This document shows positions 15,595-21,726 of a stretch of DNA of 24,970 bases, piece after piece (the stretch's first letter is position 1; every line of letters begins with the position of its first letter). The position numbers and the translations under genes are program-made. The stretch spans positions 1 to 24,970 of the forward strand of contig JAVZSA010000015.1 of assembly GCA_038880255.1 (NCBI GenBank), read 5' to 3'. The notes beneath the pieces are model-generated. The model did no database searches. It saw only the letters and a program-made list of their open reading frames with translations, and was not told where the DNA came from. This stretch comes from ARK-15 sp038880255 (GTDB lineage: Archaea > Thermoplasmatota > Thermoplasmata > Thermoplasmatales > ARK-15).

Positions 15595-16776
15595 TTATTC
15601 ACCTCCTACAGATTTATTCAATTCATCCAACATTTTTGTCTTATCTTCTTCGCTCACTTTATAAAATATGTTGTTCCTAAGATCTTTAACATTGTATGAT
15701 TCTCCCTTTAATCCTATGGCATTAATAAAATTCTTCATACCTATTCTAAAAATCATATCGCCCAATCTTTCCTTTCTAGCGGCATTTTCAACATATACAT
15801 TTACTATTTTTTCAATCAATTCAAATACTTCTTCGAAACTGTGAAATTTTCCAAGCAATTTAGCTGTAAATGGACCTTTCTTGCCTCTCAATTTACCACC
15901 AACGTAAACCAAAATATTCCTTTTATCCCCGGGTAATATAGCACCCTTTGAATTTACCACACACTTCATACACTGTATGCATAATGATTCATCAAATTCT
16001 ATTTTATCATCAATTATCCTTATGGCACCTGTTGGGCATCCTGTTTCTATCTTTTTCTTTTCATCTTCAGTTAATGATTTAATTTTATCTTGAACTATTT
16101 TTGGAGAACCTTCCCAACTTCCAACTACAGATATATCACCTTTTTGAGTGGATCTTGCACAATCTAACGGGCATCCAGATACCTTTACCTTCATTTTATG
16201 AGGAAATGTGGGGTATTTTGCATAGTCGCCAAATCTTTCATAAAAATCGTCCCTAAACTTTGGAGCATCAAAACGTGCATATTCACAGAGTGCAGGTCCT
16301 ACACATGTAGTGGTATTTCTAAATGCATCCCCAGTAGAACCCACTTCCATACCAGAAGACCTAAATTCAGTAACAAAATCCCTTATTTTTTCTTTAGGAA
16401 TTCCAGGGATTTCAAAATCCTCACTTGTTGTAATTGCATGAATCATAGATACACCATACTTATCAGCAAAATCAGCTAAATTTCTTAGCATTTTGCTAGT
16501 AACAAAATTTCCGGATGGGAGATATATTCTTACAACATTTGCACTTTCACCTATATCTGGTCGACTTGTTACTCTCATTAATATACCGGTTGGCACACCA
16601 GGAACAGAAACATACCCTCCAGTGGTCCAAAGGTCTCTTTTTAAATAAAGTGATGCTGCATAAAGTTTAAGTGGATACCTTGTTTTTTCTGTTTCTTTGA
16701 TATAACTTGGCCAGGGACCTTTTTTTAATTCTTTTAAAATTTCTAAACCTTTAACAACTTCTTCTGGATCTGCCAT
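15595..16776 (-). CDS. dsrA: Dissimilatory sulfite reductase alpha subunit
   Basis: A 393-residue alpha subunit. Siroheme-cluster ligands are visible as C158 and C164 ('TTCVGPALCEYARFDA') and C202 and C206 ('VSGCPLDCARSTQKGD'). The inserted ferredoxin domain has C247 ('GCPTGAI') and 'CIQCMKC' (C266, C269, C272). The tail 'RLGDMIFRIGMKNFINAIGL' and 'NNIFYKV' match DsrA rather than DsrB. It starts within the stop of the zinc-ribbon gene (TAATG) and is preceded by GGTGA. The protein is somewhat shorter than bacterial DsrA, consistent with the archaeal branch. Whether the enzyme runs reductively is inferred from the absence of oxidative-type partners (no dsrL or dsrEFH visible) and cannot be proven here. 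Confidence 0.95.
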   Translation of the reverse strand: MADPEEVVKGLEILKELKKGPWPSYIKETEKTRYPLKLYAASLYLKRDLWTTGGYVSVPGVPTGILMRVTSRPDIGESANVVRIYLPSGNFVTSKMLRNLADFADKYGVSMIHAITTSEDFEIPGIPKEKIRDFVTEFRSSGMEVGSTGDAFRNTTTCVGPALCEYARFDAPKFRDDFYERFGDYAKYPTFPHKMKVKVSGCPLDCARSTQKGDISVVGSWEGSPKIVQDKIKSLTEDEKKKIETGCPTGAIRIIDDKIEFDESLCIQCMKCVVNSKGAILPGDKRNILVYVGGKLRGKKGPFTAKLLGKFHSFEEVFELIEKIVNVYVENAARKERLGDMIFRIGMKNFINAIGLKGESYNVKDLRNNIFYKVSEEDKTKMLDELNKSVGGE

Positions 16777-17075
16777 TATTTTTCACCTCTAAAATCTTTG
16801 ACTGTATATTCAGTAATAATAACATAACCACGTTCTTTTGCAAATTTTAATAGATTTTCCCTCTCATTTTCACTTATCTCAACATTAAGTATTGGTATTT
16901 CACTTTCATTGGCATCAATTCTCTTACATTTTCCAATTGTTGTAATGCAATTTGGACATACCTGATCTCTACTTAATAAATATTTTAGCCTTTTTTCTCT
17001 TATCGGAGACTTTAATTCTTCTTCTTTAAATACATCTATTGCATAGCCACAATTTGGACAAACAGCATATATCAT
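16776..17075 (-). CDS. Zinc-ribbon-like small protein in dsr operon
   Basis: A 99-residue protein with two CxxC pairs, CPNC (C6, C9) and CPNC (C40, C43), plus C50. The spacing suggests a zinc ribbon or a rubredoxin-like metal site. The remaining ~50 residues look like an alpha/beta tail ('ISENERENLLKFAKERGYVI'). The gene starts directly at the dsrC stop (TAAATG) and its stop overlaps the dsrA start (TAATG), so it is translated as part of the dsr unit. It is not DsrD, which is a shorter winged-helix protein without cysteines of this kind. I do not recognise a named family; a role as a Dsr accessory or metal-binding factor is inferred from position. Confidence 0.75.
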   Translation of the reverse strand: MIYAVCPNCGYAIDVFKEEELKSPIREKRLKYLLSRDQVCPNCITTIGKCKRIDANESEIPILNVEISENERENLLKFAKERGYVIITEYTVKDFRGEK

Positions 17076-17417
17076 TTAAACACACCCCGTAGGTTTAGGA
17101 GCACCAGCCAATCTACATGCACCCTTAGCGGGGCCTGTGGGAAATAATTCATAAATTTTTTTCAAATCAAAACCTGTATTTTTTACTAGCATTCTAATAG
17201 GTGGGCAGCTATCATATTCCATATAATAATTTCTCAGATAATTTAGTACTTTCCAATGTTCTTCCGTTAGACTTTCAATACCTTCCTCCTTTGCTATCGC
17301 CATAACAAATTCAGGACACCAATCCTTAGGATCCTTAATAAAACCATCCTCATCAACCGGTATCCTCTTTATACTTCCATCATTCAATTTTACTTCAACA
17401 AACCTTTCTTCTCCCAT
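17076..17417 (-). CDS. dsrC: DsrC sulfur-carrier protein
   Basis: A 113-residue DsrC/TusE-family protein. The C-terminal arm reads 'GACRLAGAPKPTGCV', with both conserved cysteines, C101 and C112 (C-x10-C). That is true DsrC rather than TusE, which keeps only the penultimate Cys. These two bind sulfur from sulfite as a trisulfide that DsrMK then reduces. Upstream motifs are 'DEDGFIKDPKDWCPEF' and 'HWKVLNYLRNYYMEYDSCPPIRMLVKNTG'. It is the first gene of the operon. Its ATG lies behind a GGTGAT ribosome binding site (17422-17427), an inverted-repeat operator (17430-17448) and a TATA-like element (17457-17469). Confidence 0.94.
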   Translation of the reverse strand: MGEERFVEVKLNDGSIKRIPVDEDGFIKDPKDWCPEFVMAIAKEEGIESLTEEHWKVLNYLRNYYMEYDSCPPIRMLVKNTGFDLKKIYELFPTGPAKGACRLAGAPKPTGCV

Positions 17418-17429
17418 TTTATCACCTCT

Positions 17430-17448
17430 TTACCACTAAATGTAGTAA
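17430..17448 (-). promoter_or_regulatory. Inverted-repeat operator in the dsrC promoter
   Basis: TTACCACTAAATGTAGTAA is an imperfect inverted repeat (TTACYAC-N5-GTRGTAA). It sits 12 bases upstream of the dsrC start and about 24 bases downstream of the TATA-like element, so it covers the expected transcription start. A near-identical copy lies in the AmiS/UreI-like promoter. Blocking by a repressor is the natural reading, with the TrmB-type protein encoded just upstream as candidate. Confidence 0.72.
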
Positions 17449-17456
17449 TTAATTGA

Positions 17457-17469
17457 AAATATAAAAATT
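17457..17469 (-). promoter_or_regulatory. TATA-like element of the dsr operon
   Basis: On the minus strand this reads ATTTTTATATTTT, about 40 bases upstream of the dsrC ATG. An archaeal TATA box here would put transcription initiation near 17437, inside the inverted repeat. The surrounding intergenic DNA is very A+T rich, so the exact element is uncertain. Confidence 0.5.
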
Positions 17470-17574
17470 TTTTGATATCCTCAATTTAAAAAATTAAAGT
17501 AATTTCAAAATTTTAAATTTATTAATAAAAAACTAAATATTTATTTTAAAAAATTAAGATTTATAAATTAATTA

Positions 17575-18333
17575 CTAATTCTTTTCCCAAAGGATTTCAA
17601 AATGGTTTTTATTGGCAAGAATACATTCCTTAGCAATTACGTCTATACCATATAATTGCCCATCAGGTTGAGTAATCGCTAACAATAATTCTTTTTCGTC
17701 TACTATAATCATATATTCATAAAATGATTCTGTGATTTTATATTCAATATTTGCCATTTTCATAAAATCTATACAATCCTGCGAGAAATTTCCCAACACC
17801 TTTATTTTTATATTTTTATTTAATGAAATATTCCCTAAAGTATCCATACAGTTTAATGATCTTAATGGTCTATGCCCAGCAATCAATATTTCATTTTTTG
17901 CATTATTTATCATTTCTTTTGCCTTAGCAAGTACCATATCTTTACCTTTTATTGTCCATATAAATGAAATTGATTCATTCCCTTTAAATTTGAATTTTTC
18001 TTTAACTTCATTGTATGCCTTTTCCATCATTTCCATTTTTTGCATGGTTTCTTTCTTATATTTTTCAATGTATTGCATCAACGAAATATCAGGATTTATT
18101 GGCCTAAATTTTAATGGTTTGCCAACTGATCTCTGGACAAAACCTTTATTTTCTAATGATGAAAGTACTTCATAAATTTTAGCCTGAGGTACATTACTTG
18201 AAAGTGCTATCTGCCAGGCTGTTGATTCACCTAATCTTAACAGAGTTTCGTATACTTTTGCTTCATAATTATTTAGACCAAATGTATATAGATAAATTAT
18301 AAATTCGTCTTCTTTAATGTTCTTTGATTTCAT
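17575..18333 (-). CDS. TrmB-family transcriptional regulator
   Basis: A 252-residue regulator. An N-terminal winged helix-turn-helix (about 10-85) contains 'LNNYEAKVYETLLRLGESTAWQIALSSNVPQAKIYEVLSSLENKGFV', the classic TrmB DNA-binding domain. A short coiled coil follows ('KYKKETMQKMEMMEKAYNEVKEKF'), then a phospholipase-D-like sensor domain (about 118-250) with 'NAKNEILIAGHRPLRS' and 'YEYMIIVDEKELLLAITQPDG'. Family members bind sugars or other ligands through the C-terminal domain and repress or activate from palindromic sites. It lies between the dsr operon and the AmiS/UreI-like operon, both of which carry the same inverted repeat, so it is a local regulator candidate. The ligand is unknown; a sulfur compound is conceivable. 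Confidence 0.85.
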   Translation of the reverse strand: MKSKNIKEDEFIIYLYTFGLNNYEAKVYETLLRLGESTAWQIALSSNVPQAKIYEVLSSLENKGFVQRSVGKPLKFRPINPDISLMQYIEKYKKETMQKMEMMEKAYNEVKEKFKFKGNESISFIWTIKGKDMVLAKAKEMINNAKNEILIAGHRPLRSLNCMDTLGNISLNKNIKIKVLGNFSQDCIDFMKMANIEYKITESFYEYMIIVDEKELLLAITQPDGQLYGIDVIAKECILANKNHFEILWEKN

Positions 18334-18360
18334 AATTAATTATAGAATAATAACATTTAT

Positions 18361-18390
18361 TTACTTTTTTTGGAAAAAAATAAAAAAAAA
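18361..18390 (-). terminator. Poly-T terminator-like tract
   Basis: Read on the minus strand, this stretch directly after the 49-codon membrane-protein gene has two T runs (T9 then T7) before the TrmB promoter. Oligo-T tracts of this kind terminate archaeal transcription. It separates the AmiS/UreI-like operon from the regulator gene. Confidence 0.5.
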
Positions 18391-18540
18391 TTATTGTTTT
18401 TTAGAAAATTTGAAAATACTAGTTTCATTAGTTGCATCAATGTTCTTATTTTTTAGCAGAAAATAAATCGCTAGACAGGATAATCCAAATCCAATAACTA
18501 TAACAATTACGCCAATCATTCCTGCAGTTGCTGCATCCAT
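18391..18540 (-). CDS. Small single-span membrane protein (49 aa)
   Basis: A 49-codon gene that automated callers could miss. It starts at ATG 18540 behind a GGTGAT ribosome binding site with the same 4-5 base spacing used by its neighbours, and ends at TAA 18391. Residues 8-29 (MIGVIVIVIGFGLSCLAIYF and onward) form one hydrophobic helix, followed by a basic, polar tail (KNKNIDATNE). It lies 10 bases after the AmiS/UreI-like gene and before an oligo-T tract, so the two form an operon. It could be an accessory subunit of that membrane protein. No family is recognised. Confidence 0.7.
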   Translation of the reverse strand: MDAATAGMIGVIVIVIGFGLSCLAIYFLLKNKNIDATNETSIFKFSKKQ

Positions 18541-18550
18541 TTTTATCACC

Positions 18551-19120
18551 TCAGAATGGTCCTTGAGCCCCAGGACCTAATGCCCATAAAAATCCTGGTA
18601 TTGCAAAAGTATAAAGAGCTGCGAACAAGCACATTACACCAACATATTTTTCCGGTAATTTTCCAGCTAAGAAAAACCCAGCCATATTCATTGTTACAAA
18701 CCAAACAAAAGCTATGCTGAAATGATAGTACCAGGTACCCAAATCGTAATTAGGAAATCCATATATCCAAAAAATACCATATGCAAGTGTAATCCAACCA
18801 ACAAGTATTGCAATAGGGGCCATAACATTAGGTTTTACGCCTAAAATTTGCATCAATCCTACCATCATAAAAAATAGCCCGTACATCGTAGCAAGGCCCG
18901 CCACATAGTTAGAAATTGGTCCTAGCAAAGAAAGTGCCTGAAACATCACAACATTTATGATAAAAAATACGCCACCAATAAACGCAACAATTCCTGTAGC
19001 TACAGCTGAAATTCTAGTTCTTTCAGGATTTAGATGTAATGCTCCAAATGCTGTAAGAACGAAAGCTCCTGCAAACATTAAAGGTACTATTGCTTTCCCC
19101 ATTACTAAAGGGTCTGTCAT
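18551..19120 (-). CDS. AmiS/UreI-like multi-span membrane protein
   Basis: A 189-residue, six- to seven-span membrane protein. Segments are about 8-28, 38-60, 70-92, 98-120, 130-152 and 158-180. By-eye alignment to UreI/AmiS channels is good: the early 'NPERTRISAVATGIVAFIGGVFFIINVV', the central 'GLATMYGLFFMMVGLMQILGV' and the C-terminal 'WYYHFSIAFVWFVTMNMAGF', then a Pro-Gly-Trp end ('AIPGFLWALG'). That family passes urea and short amides. The AceTr (YaaH/SatP) signature NPAPLGL is absent, so I do not call it an acetate transporter. It starts behind GGTGAT and an operator shared with the dsr operon, so the real cargo may be a small molecule used or made during sulfite respiration. Confidence 0.62.
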   Translation of the reverse strand: MTDPLVMGKAIVPLMFAGAFVLTAFGALHLNPERTRISAVATGIVAFIGGVFFIINVVMFQALSLLGPISNYVAGLATMYGLFFMMVGLMQILGVKPNVMAPIAILVGWITLAYGIFWIYGFPNYDLGTWYYHFSIAFVWFVTMNMAGFFLAGKLPEKYVGVMCLFAALYTFAIPGFLWALGPGAQGPF

Positions 19121-19132
19121 TTTATCACCTCA

Positions 19133-19159
19133 AGTGGTAATTACCACTAAAAGTAGTAA
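19133..19159. promoter_or_regulatory. Operator cluster between AmiS/UreI-like and TauE genes
   Basis: Three half-sites lie in a row: GTGGTAA (19134-19140), TTACCAC (19141-19147) and GTAGTAA (19153-19159). The first two form a perfect 16-base palindrome, AGTGGTAATTACCACT (19133-19148). The last two form TTACCACTAAAAGTAGTAA, which differs from the dsrC operator in one spacer base. It lies 20 bases upstream of the AmiS/UreI-like start and about 24 bases from a TATA-like ATTTAAAT (19172-19179). That A+T box is itself palindromic and could serve the divergent TauE gene too. Confidence 0.72.
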
Positions 19160-19214
19160 TAGCATTGTTTTATTTAAATTTTTCACCAGAAAATTTAATA
19201 TTATCCAATAAATA

Positions 19215-19985
19215 ATGTATTCAAAAATGGATATATATTTTCTTTTAGAATTATCCGTTATAACATTTATGTTAGGTATTTTAGACAGTTCATTTGGTCA
19301 AGGATATGGCACTATAGGAACCCCTTTACTTTTGTTTCTTAATTTAGGACCGAAGGTTGTTGTACCATCAATACTTTTTTCCCAATTTATTGTTGCCTCA
19401 ATTGCTACATTTATGCATCATAAATTAAACAATGTAAATTTTAAAACATTTAAAACACATGATGCAAAAAGATTTTACGTATTTTCAGTTTCAGGTCTTA
19501 TAAGTGTTATTTTGGCAAGTGTTATTGGTGCAACTATTTCCTCAATATATATTAGATATTATATTGGCATAATGGTAACAGTAATAGGTATCCTTGTTCT
19601 GCTAAATTTAAAAGCAAAATTCACTTGGTGGAAAGCTTCTATTATAGGCATAATAAGTGCATTTAACAAAGGCTTAACTGGTGGTGGATTTGGCCCAGTA
19701 GTAACAGGCGGACAAAAAATCATAGGAATTAATGGTAAAAGTACGGTAGGAGTTACACTTTCATCTGTTGCTATTATTTGCATCACAGGTTTTATAACAT
19801 GGACAATTTTGAATGGATTACCACCTATTTATATTTTAATCGCAATGGGTATTTCTGGAGCTATATCATCATTTATAGGCCCATACATTACAAAAATTTC
19901 AAACGAGCAAATACTAAGATTTTTACTTGGTGGTATAATATTGGTTCTTGGTATAATAACATTATTAGGAATTGCAAAAGCTTAA
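19215..19985 (+). CDS. TauE/SafE-family membrane permease
   Basis: A 256-residue membrane protein with about eight hydrophobic segments. It has the two-repeat TauE/SafE layout: an N-terminal repeat with 'LDSSFGQGYGTIGTPLLLFLNLGPKVVVPSILFSQF', and a second with 'FNKGLTGGGFGPVVTGGQKIIGINGKSTVGVTLSS'. Family members export sulfite, sulfoacetate or other sulfur-containing and small organic anions. It is divergent from the AmiS/UreI-like gene across 94 bases that hold the shared operator cluster. Next to a sulfite reductase operon, sulfite or a related sulfur anion is the obvious candidate substrate, but direction and specificity are not visible. The ATG at 19215 has no Shine-Dalgarno and is likely leaderless. 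Confidence 0.85.
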   Translation: MYSKMDIYFLLELSVITFMLGILDSSFGQGYGTIGTPLLLFLNLGPKVVVPSILFSQFIVASIATFMHHKLNNVNFKTFKTHDAKRFYVFSVSGLISVILASVIGATISSIYIRYYIGIMVTVIGILVLLNLKAKFTWWKASIIGIISAFNKGLTGGGFGPVVTGGQKIIGINGKSTVGVTLSSVAIICITGFITWTILNGLPPIYILIAMGISGAISSFIGPYITKISNEQILRFLLGGIILVLGIITLLGIAKA

Positions 19986-19989
19986 TTTA

Positions 19990-20064
19990 TGCCCGAGCCG
20001 GGATTTGAACCCGGATCTGAGGCTCCGCAGGCCTCCAGGATAATCCAAGTTACCCCACTCGGGC
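19990..20064 (-). tRNA. tRNA-Arg (anticodon GCG)
   Basis: A cloverleaf folds on the minus strand: acceptor GCCCGAG/CTCGGGC, anticodon stem GAGGC/GCCTC with loop CTGCGGA (anticodon GCG, reading CGC/CGU), variable loop AGAT, and T arm CCGGG-TTCAAAT-CCCGG. The discriminator is A. The D stem is weak (GGGT against TCCT, with a G-U and a U-U pair). There is no intron and no encoded CCA. Its first base is the last base of the TAG stop of the upstream DUF5611-like gene, so it is probably processed from the asnS transcript. Confidence 0.95.
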
Positions 20065-20354
20065 TAAACCTTAGTTAACATTTTTTTCCTTTCTGCTGCA
20101 GTATATCCCGTTGCTTTCTCAATAAAAAGATTATATTTAGATATTGTCTCTTTGTAAAATTCTTTCTTATCATTTGATTTTGTTTCCACAATTAATTTAT
20201 TTTTTTCATATTTTACTTTTATGAATTCTAGCGATCCATAGGAAGATATAATAAAATTTCCCTCTTTTTTAAAATTCCCAAATATTGTAATCATAAGTTC
20301 CTCCAATTTTTTCTCATCAATTCTATGGTTTTTCTTGATTGCATATTCTCTCAT
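20064..20354 (-). CDS. DUF5611-like small protein
   Basis: A 96-residue soluble, basic protein beginning 'MREYAIKKNHRIDEKKLEELM', with an alternating strand pattern ('FIISSYGSLEFIKVKYEKNKLIVETKS') and a C-terminal helix ending 'GYTAAERKKMLTKV'. I associate this pattern with DUF5611, a family described from Thermoplasma; the match is from memory. It overlaps the end of asnS by 4 bases (ATGA) and has a strong GGAGGT ribosome binding site. Its TAG stop shares its final base with position 1 of tRNA-Arg. Function unknown. Confidence 0.75.
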   Translation of the reverse strand: MREYAIKKNHRIDEKKLEELMITIFGNFKKEGNFIISSYGSLEFIKVKYEKNKLIVETKSNDKKEFYKETISKYNLFIEKATGYTAAERKKMLTKV

Positions 20355-21664
20355 GGTAATAACCTCCTTACATTTCTCGGATAAGGCACAGCATATTTTA
20401 TGTGTTCAAGACCACCTATCCACCAAACAAGTCTATCTATTCCTAACCCAAAACCAGAATGAGGAACAGAACCATATTTTCTAAGATCAATATACCATGA
20501 ATAATCATCAGGATTTAGTCTTTCTTCTTTTATTCTTTCCAAAAGGATATTCAATTCCCATATTCTTTCACCACCACCAATTATTTCTCCATAGCCTTCT
20601 GGGGCCAATAAATCATGGTTAAGTACAACTTTTGGATTTTTTGGATCTGGTCTATGATAAAATGGTTTTATTTCTTTTGGAAAATGTACTATAAATGTAG
20701 GTTTTTGAAACTTTTGTGTTATTGCATATTCCTCATCTGCCCCCAAATCTGAACCGTAATCTATATCCAAACCCACATCTTTTCCCAATTTTATTACATC
20801 AGCATATTCCATTCTATCAAATGGTAATGATAAGGATTCTAACTTTGAAATATCTCTTTTTAAAAATTTTAATTCTTCTTTATTTTTATTAAGCACCCTT
20901 TCAATAATATGCATTATCATCTTTTCTTCAATTTTCATCATTTCATCATTTCCTAACCATGCAGCCTCAGCTTCACAGTGCCAAAATTCAGTCAAATGCC
21001 TCCTGGTCCTTGATTTCTCTGCTCTAAAACTGGGTGCTATAGTATAAACATTTTCTAATGAAAATATAAATGTCTCTAGATAAAATTGTGAACTTTGAGT
21101 TAGGTAAGCCTTTCTTCCAAAGTATGGTACTTCAAATAATGTAGATCCACCTTCAACTGAGGAACTTACAAACATAGGTGCCTGAACTTCATAGTAACCT
21201 TCATTCCTAAAAAATTCATGAAGAGATTCGAAAATTGTAGATCTTATCTTAAGAATTGCTGTCATCTCTCTTGATCTGAGCCATAAATGTCTCATATCCA
21301 GCAAAAATTCATCACTTTTATCCTTTGTAATTGGAAAGTTCAAACTTGGGCCTACAAGTATAAATTTTTTGGCTAAAATTTCATAACCGCCGGGTGCTCT
21401 TTCATCTCTTCTCAATATACCTTCAACAATCACTGAACTTTCTATATTTGAAGATTTTGCATTTTTAAAATCTTCATCGCTTACTTCATCCTTTGAAACT
21501 GTAACTTGAATTATTCCTGTTGAATCCCTTACTATAATAAAAAGAATTTTTCCACTTTCTCTCCATCTATATACCCAGCCTCTAGTAGTTACCTTGGATT
21601 CAACTAAATTTTCATTCATTAATTCCTTTATTTTTTGCATAATTTCCTCAAATGTTTTCCCCAT
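20351..21664 (-). CDS. asnS: Asparaginyl-tRNA synthetase
   Basis: A 437-residue class IIb aminoacyl-tRNA synthetase. The N-terminal OB-fold anticodon-binding domain (about 20-110) contains 'VTTRGWVYRWRESGKILFIIVRD'. Class II motifs follow: motif 2 'FRAEKSRTRRHLTEFWHCEAEAAW' and motif 3 'HSGFGLGIDRLVWWIGGLEHIKYAVPYPR'. 'NHDLLAPEGYGEIIGGGER' is typical of AsnRS, while AspRS has a different sequence there, so Asn rather than Asp is preferred. The start at 21664 has no Shine-Dalgarno, consistent with a leaderless message. It leads an operon with the DUF5611-like gene and tRNA-Arg. Confidence 0.9.
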   Translation of the reverse strand: MGKTFEEIMQKIKELMNENLVESKVTTRGWVYRWRESGKILFIIVRDSTGIIQVTVSKDEVSDEDFKNAKSSNIESSVIVEGILRRDERAPGGYEILAKKFILVGPSLNFPITKDKSDEFLLDMRHLWLRSREMTAILKIRSTIFESLHEFFRNEGYYEVQAPMFVSSSVEGGSTLFEVPYFGRKAYLTQSSQFYLETFIFSLENVYTIAPSFRAEKSRTRRHLTEFWHCEAEAAWLGNDEMMKIEEKMIMHIIERVLNKNKEELKFLKRDISKLESLSLPFDRMEYADVIKLGKDVGLDIDYGSDLGADEEYAITQKFQKPTFIVHFPKEIKPFYHRPDPKNPKVVLNHDLLAPEGYGEIIGGGERIWELNILLERIKEERLNPDDYSWYIDLRKYGSVPHSGFGLGIDRLVWWIGGLEHIKYAVPYPRNVRRLLP

Positions 21665-21726
21665 ATAATATTTTTTTATTGATTTTTTAAAAAAATTTAT
21701 TTAATCTATTATAATATTATGACACA

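Noticed and set aside
18551..19120. Acetate transporter (YaaH/SatP) identity
   Set aside because: The NPAPLGL signature of that family is absent, while the segment pattern and the C-terminal Pro-Gly-Trp end fit AmiS/UreI better.
15890..19830. Extra TTACCAC half-sites at about 15,893 and 19,818
   Set aside because: They are inside dsrA and the TauE gene, are single half-sites and have no promoter elements nearby.
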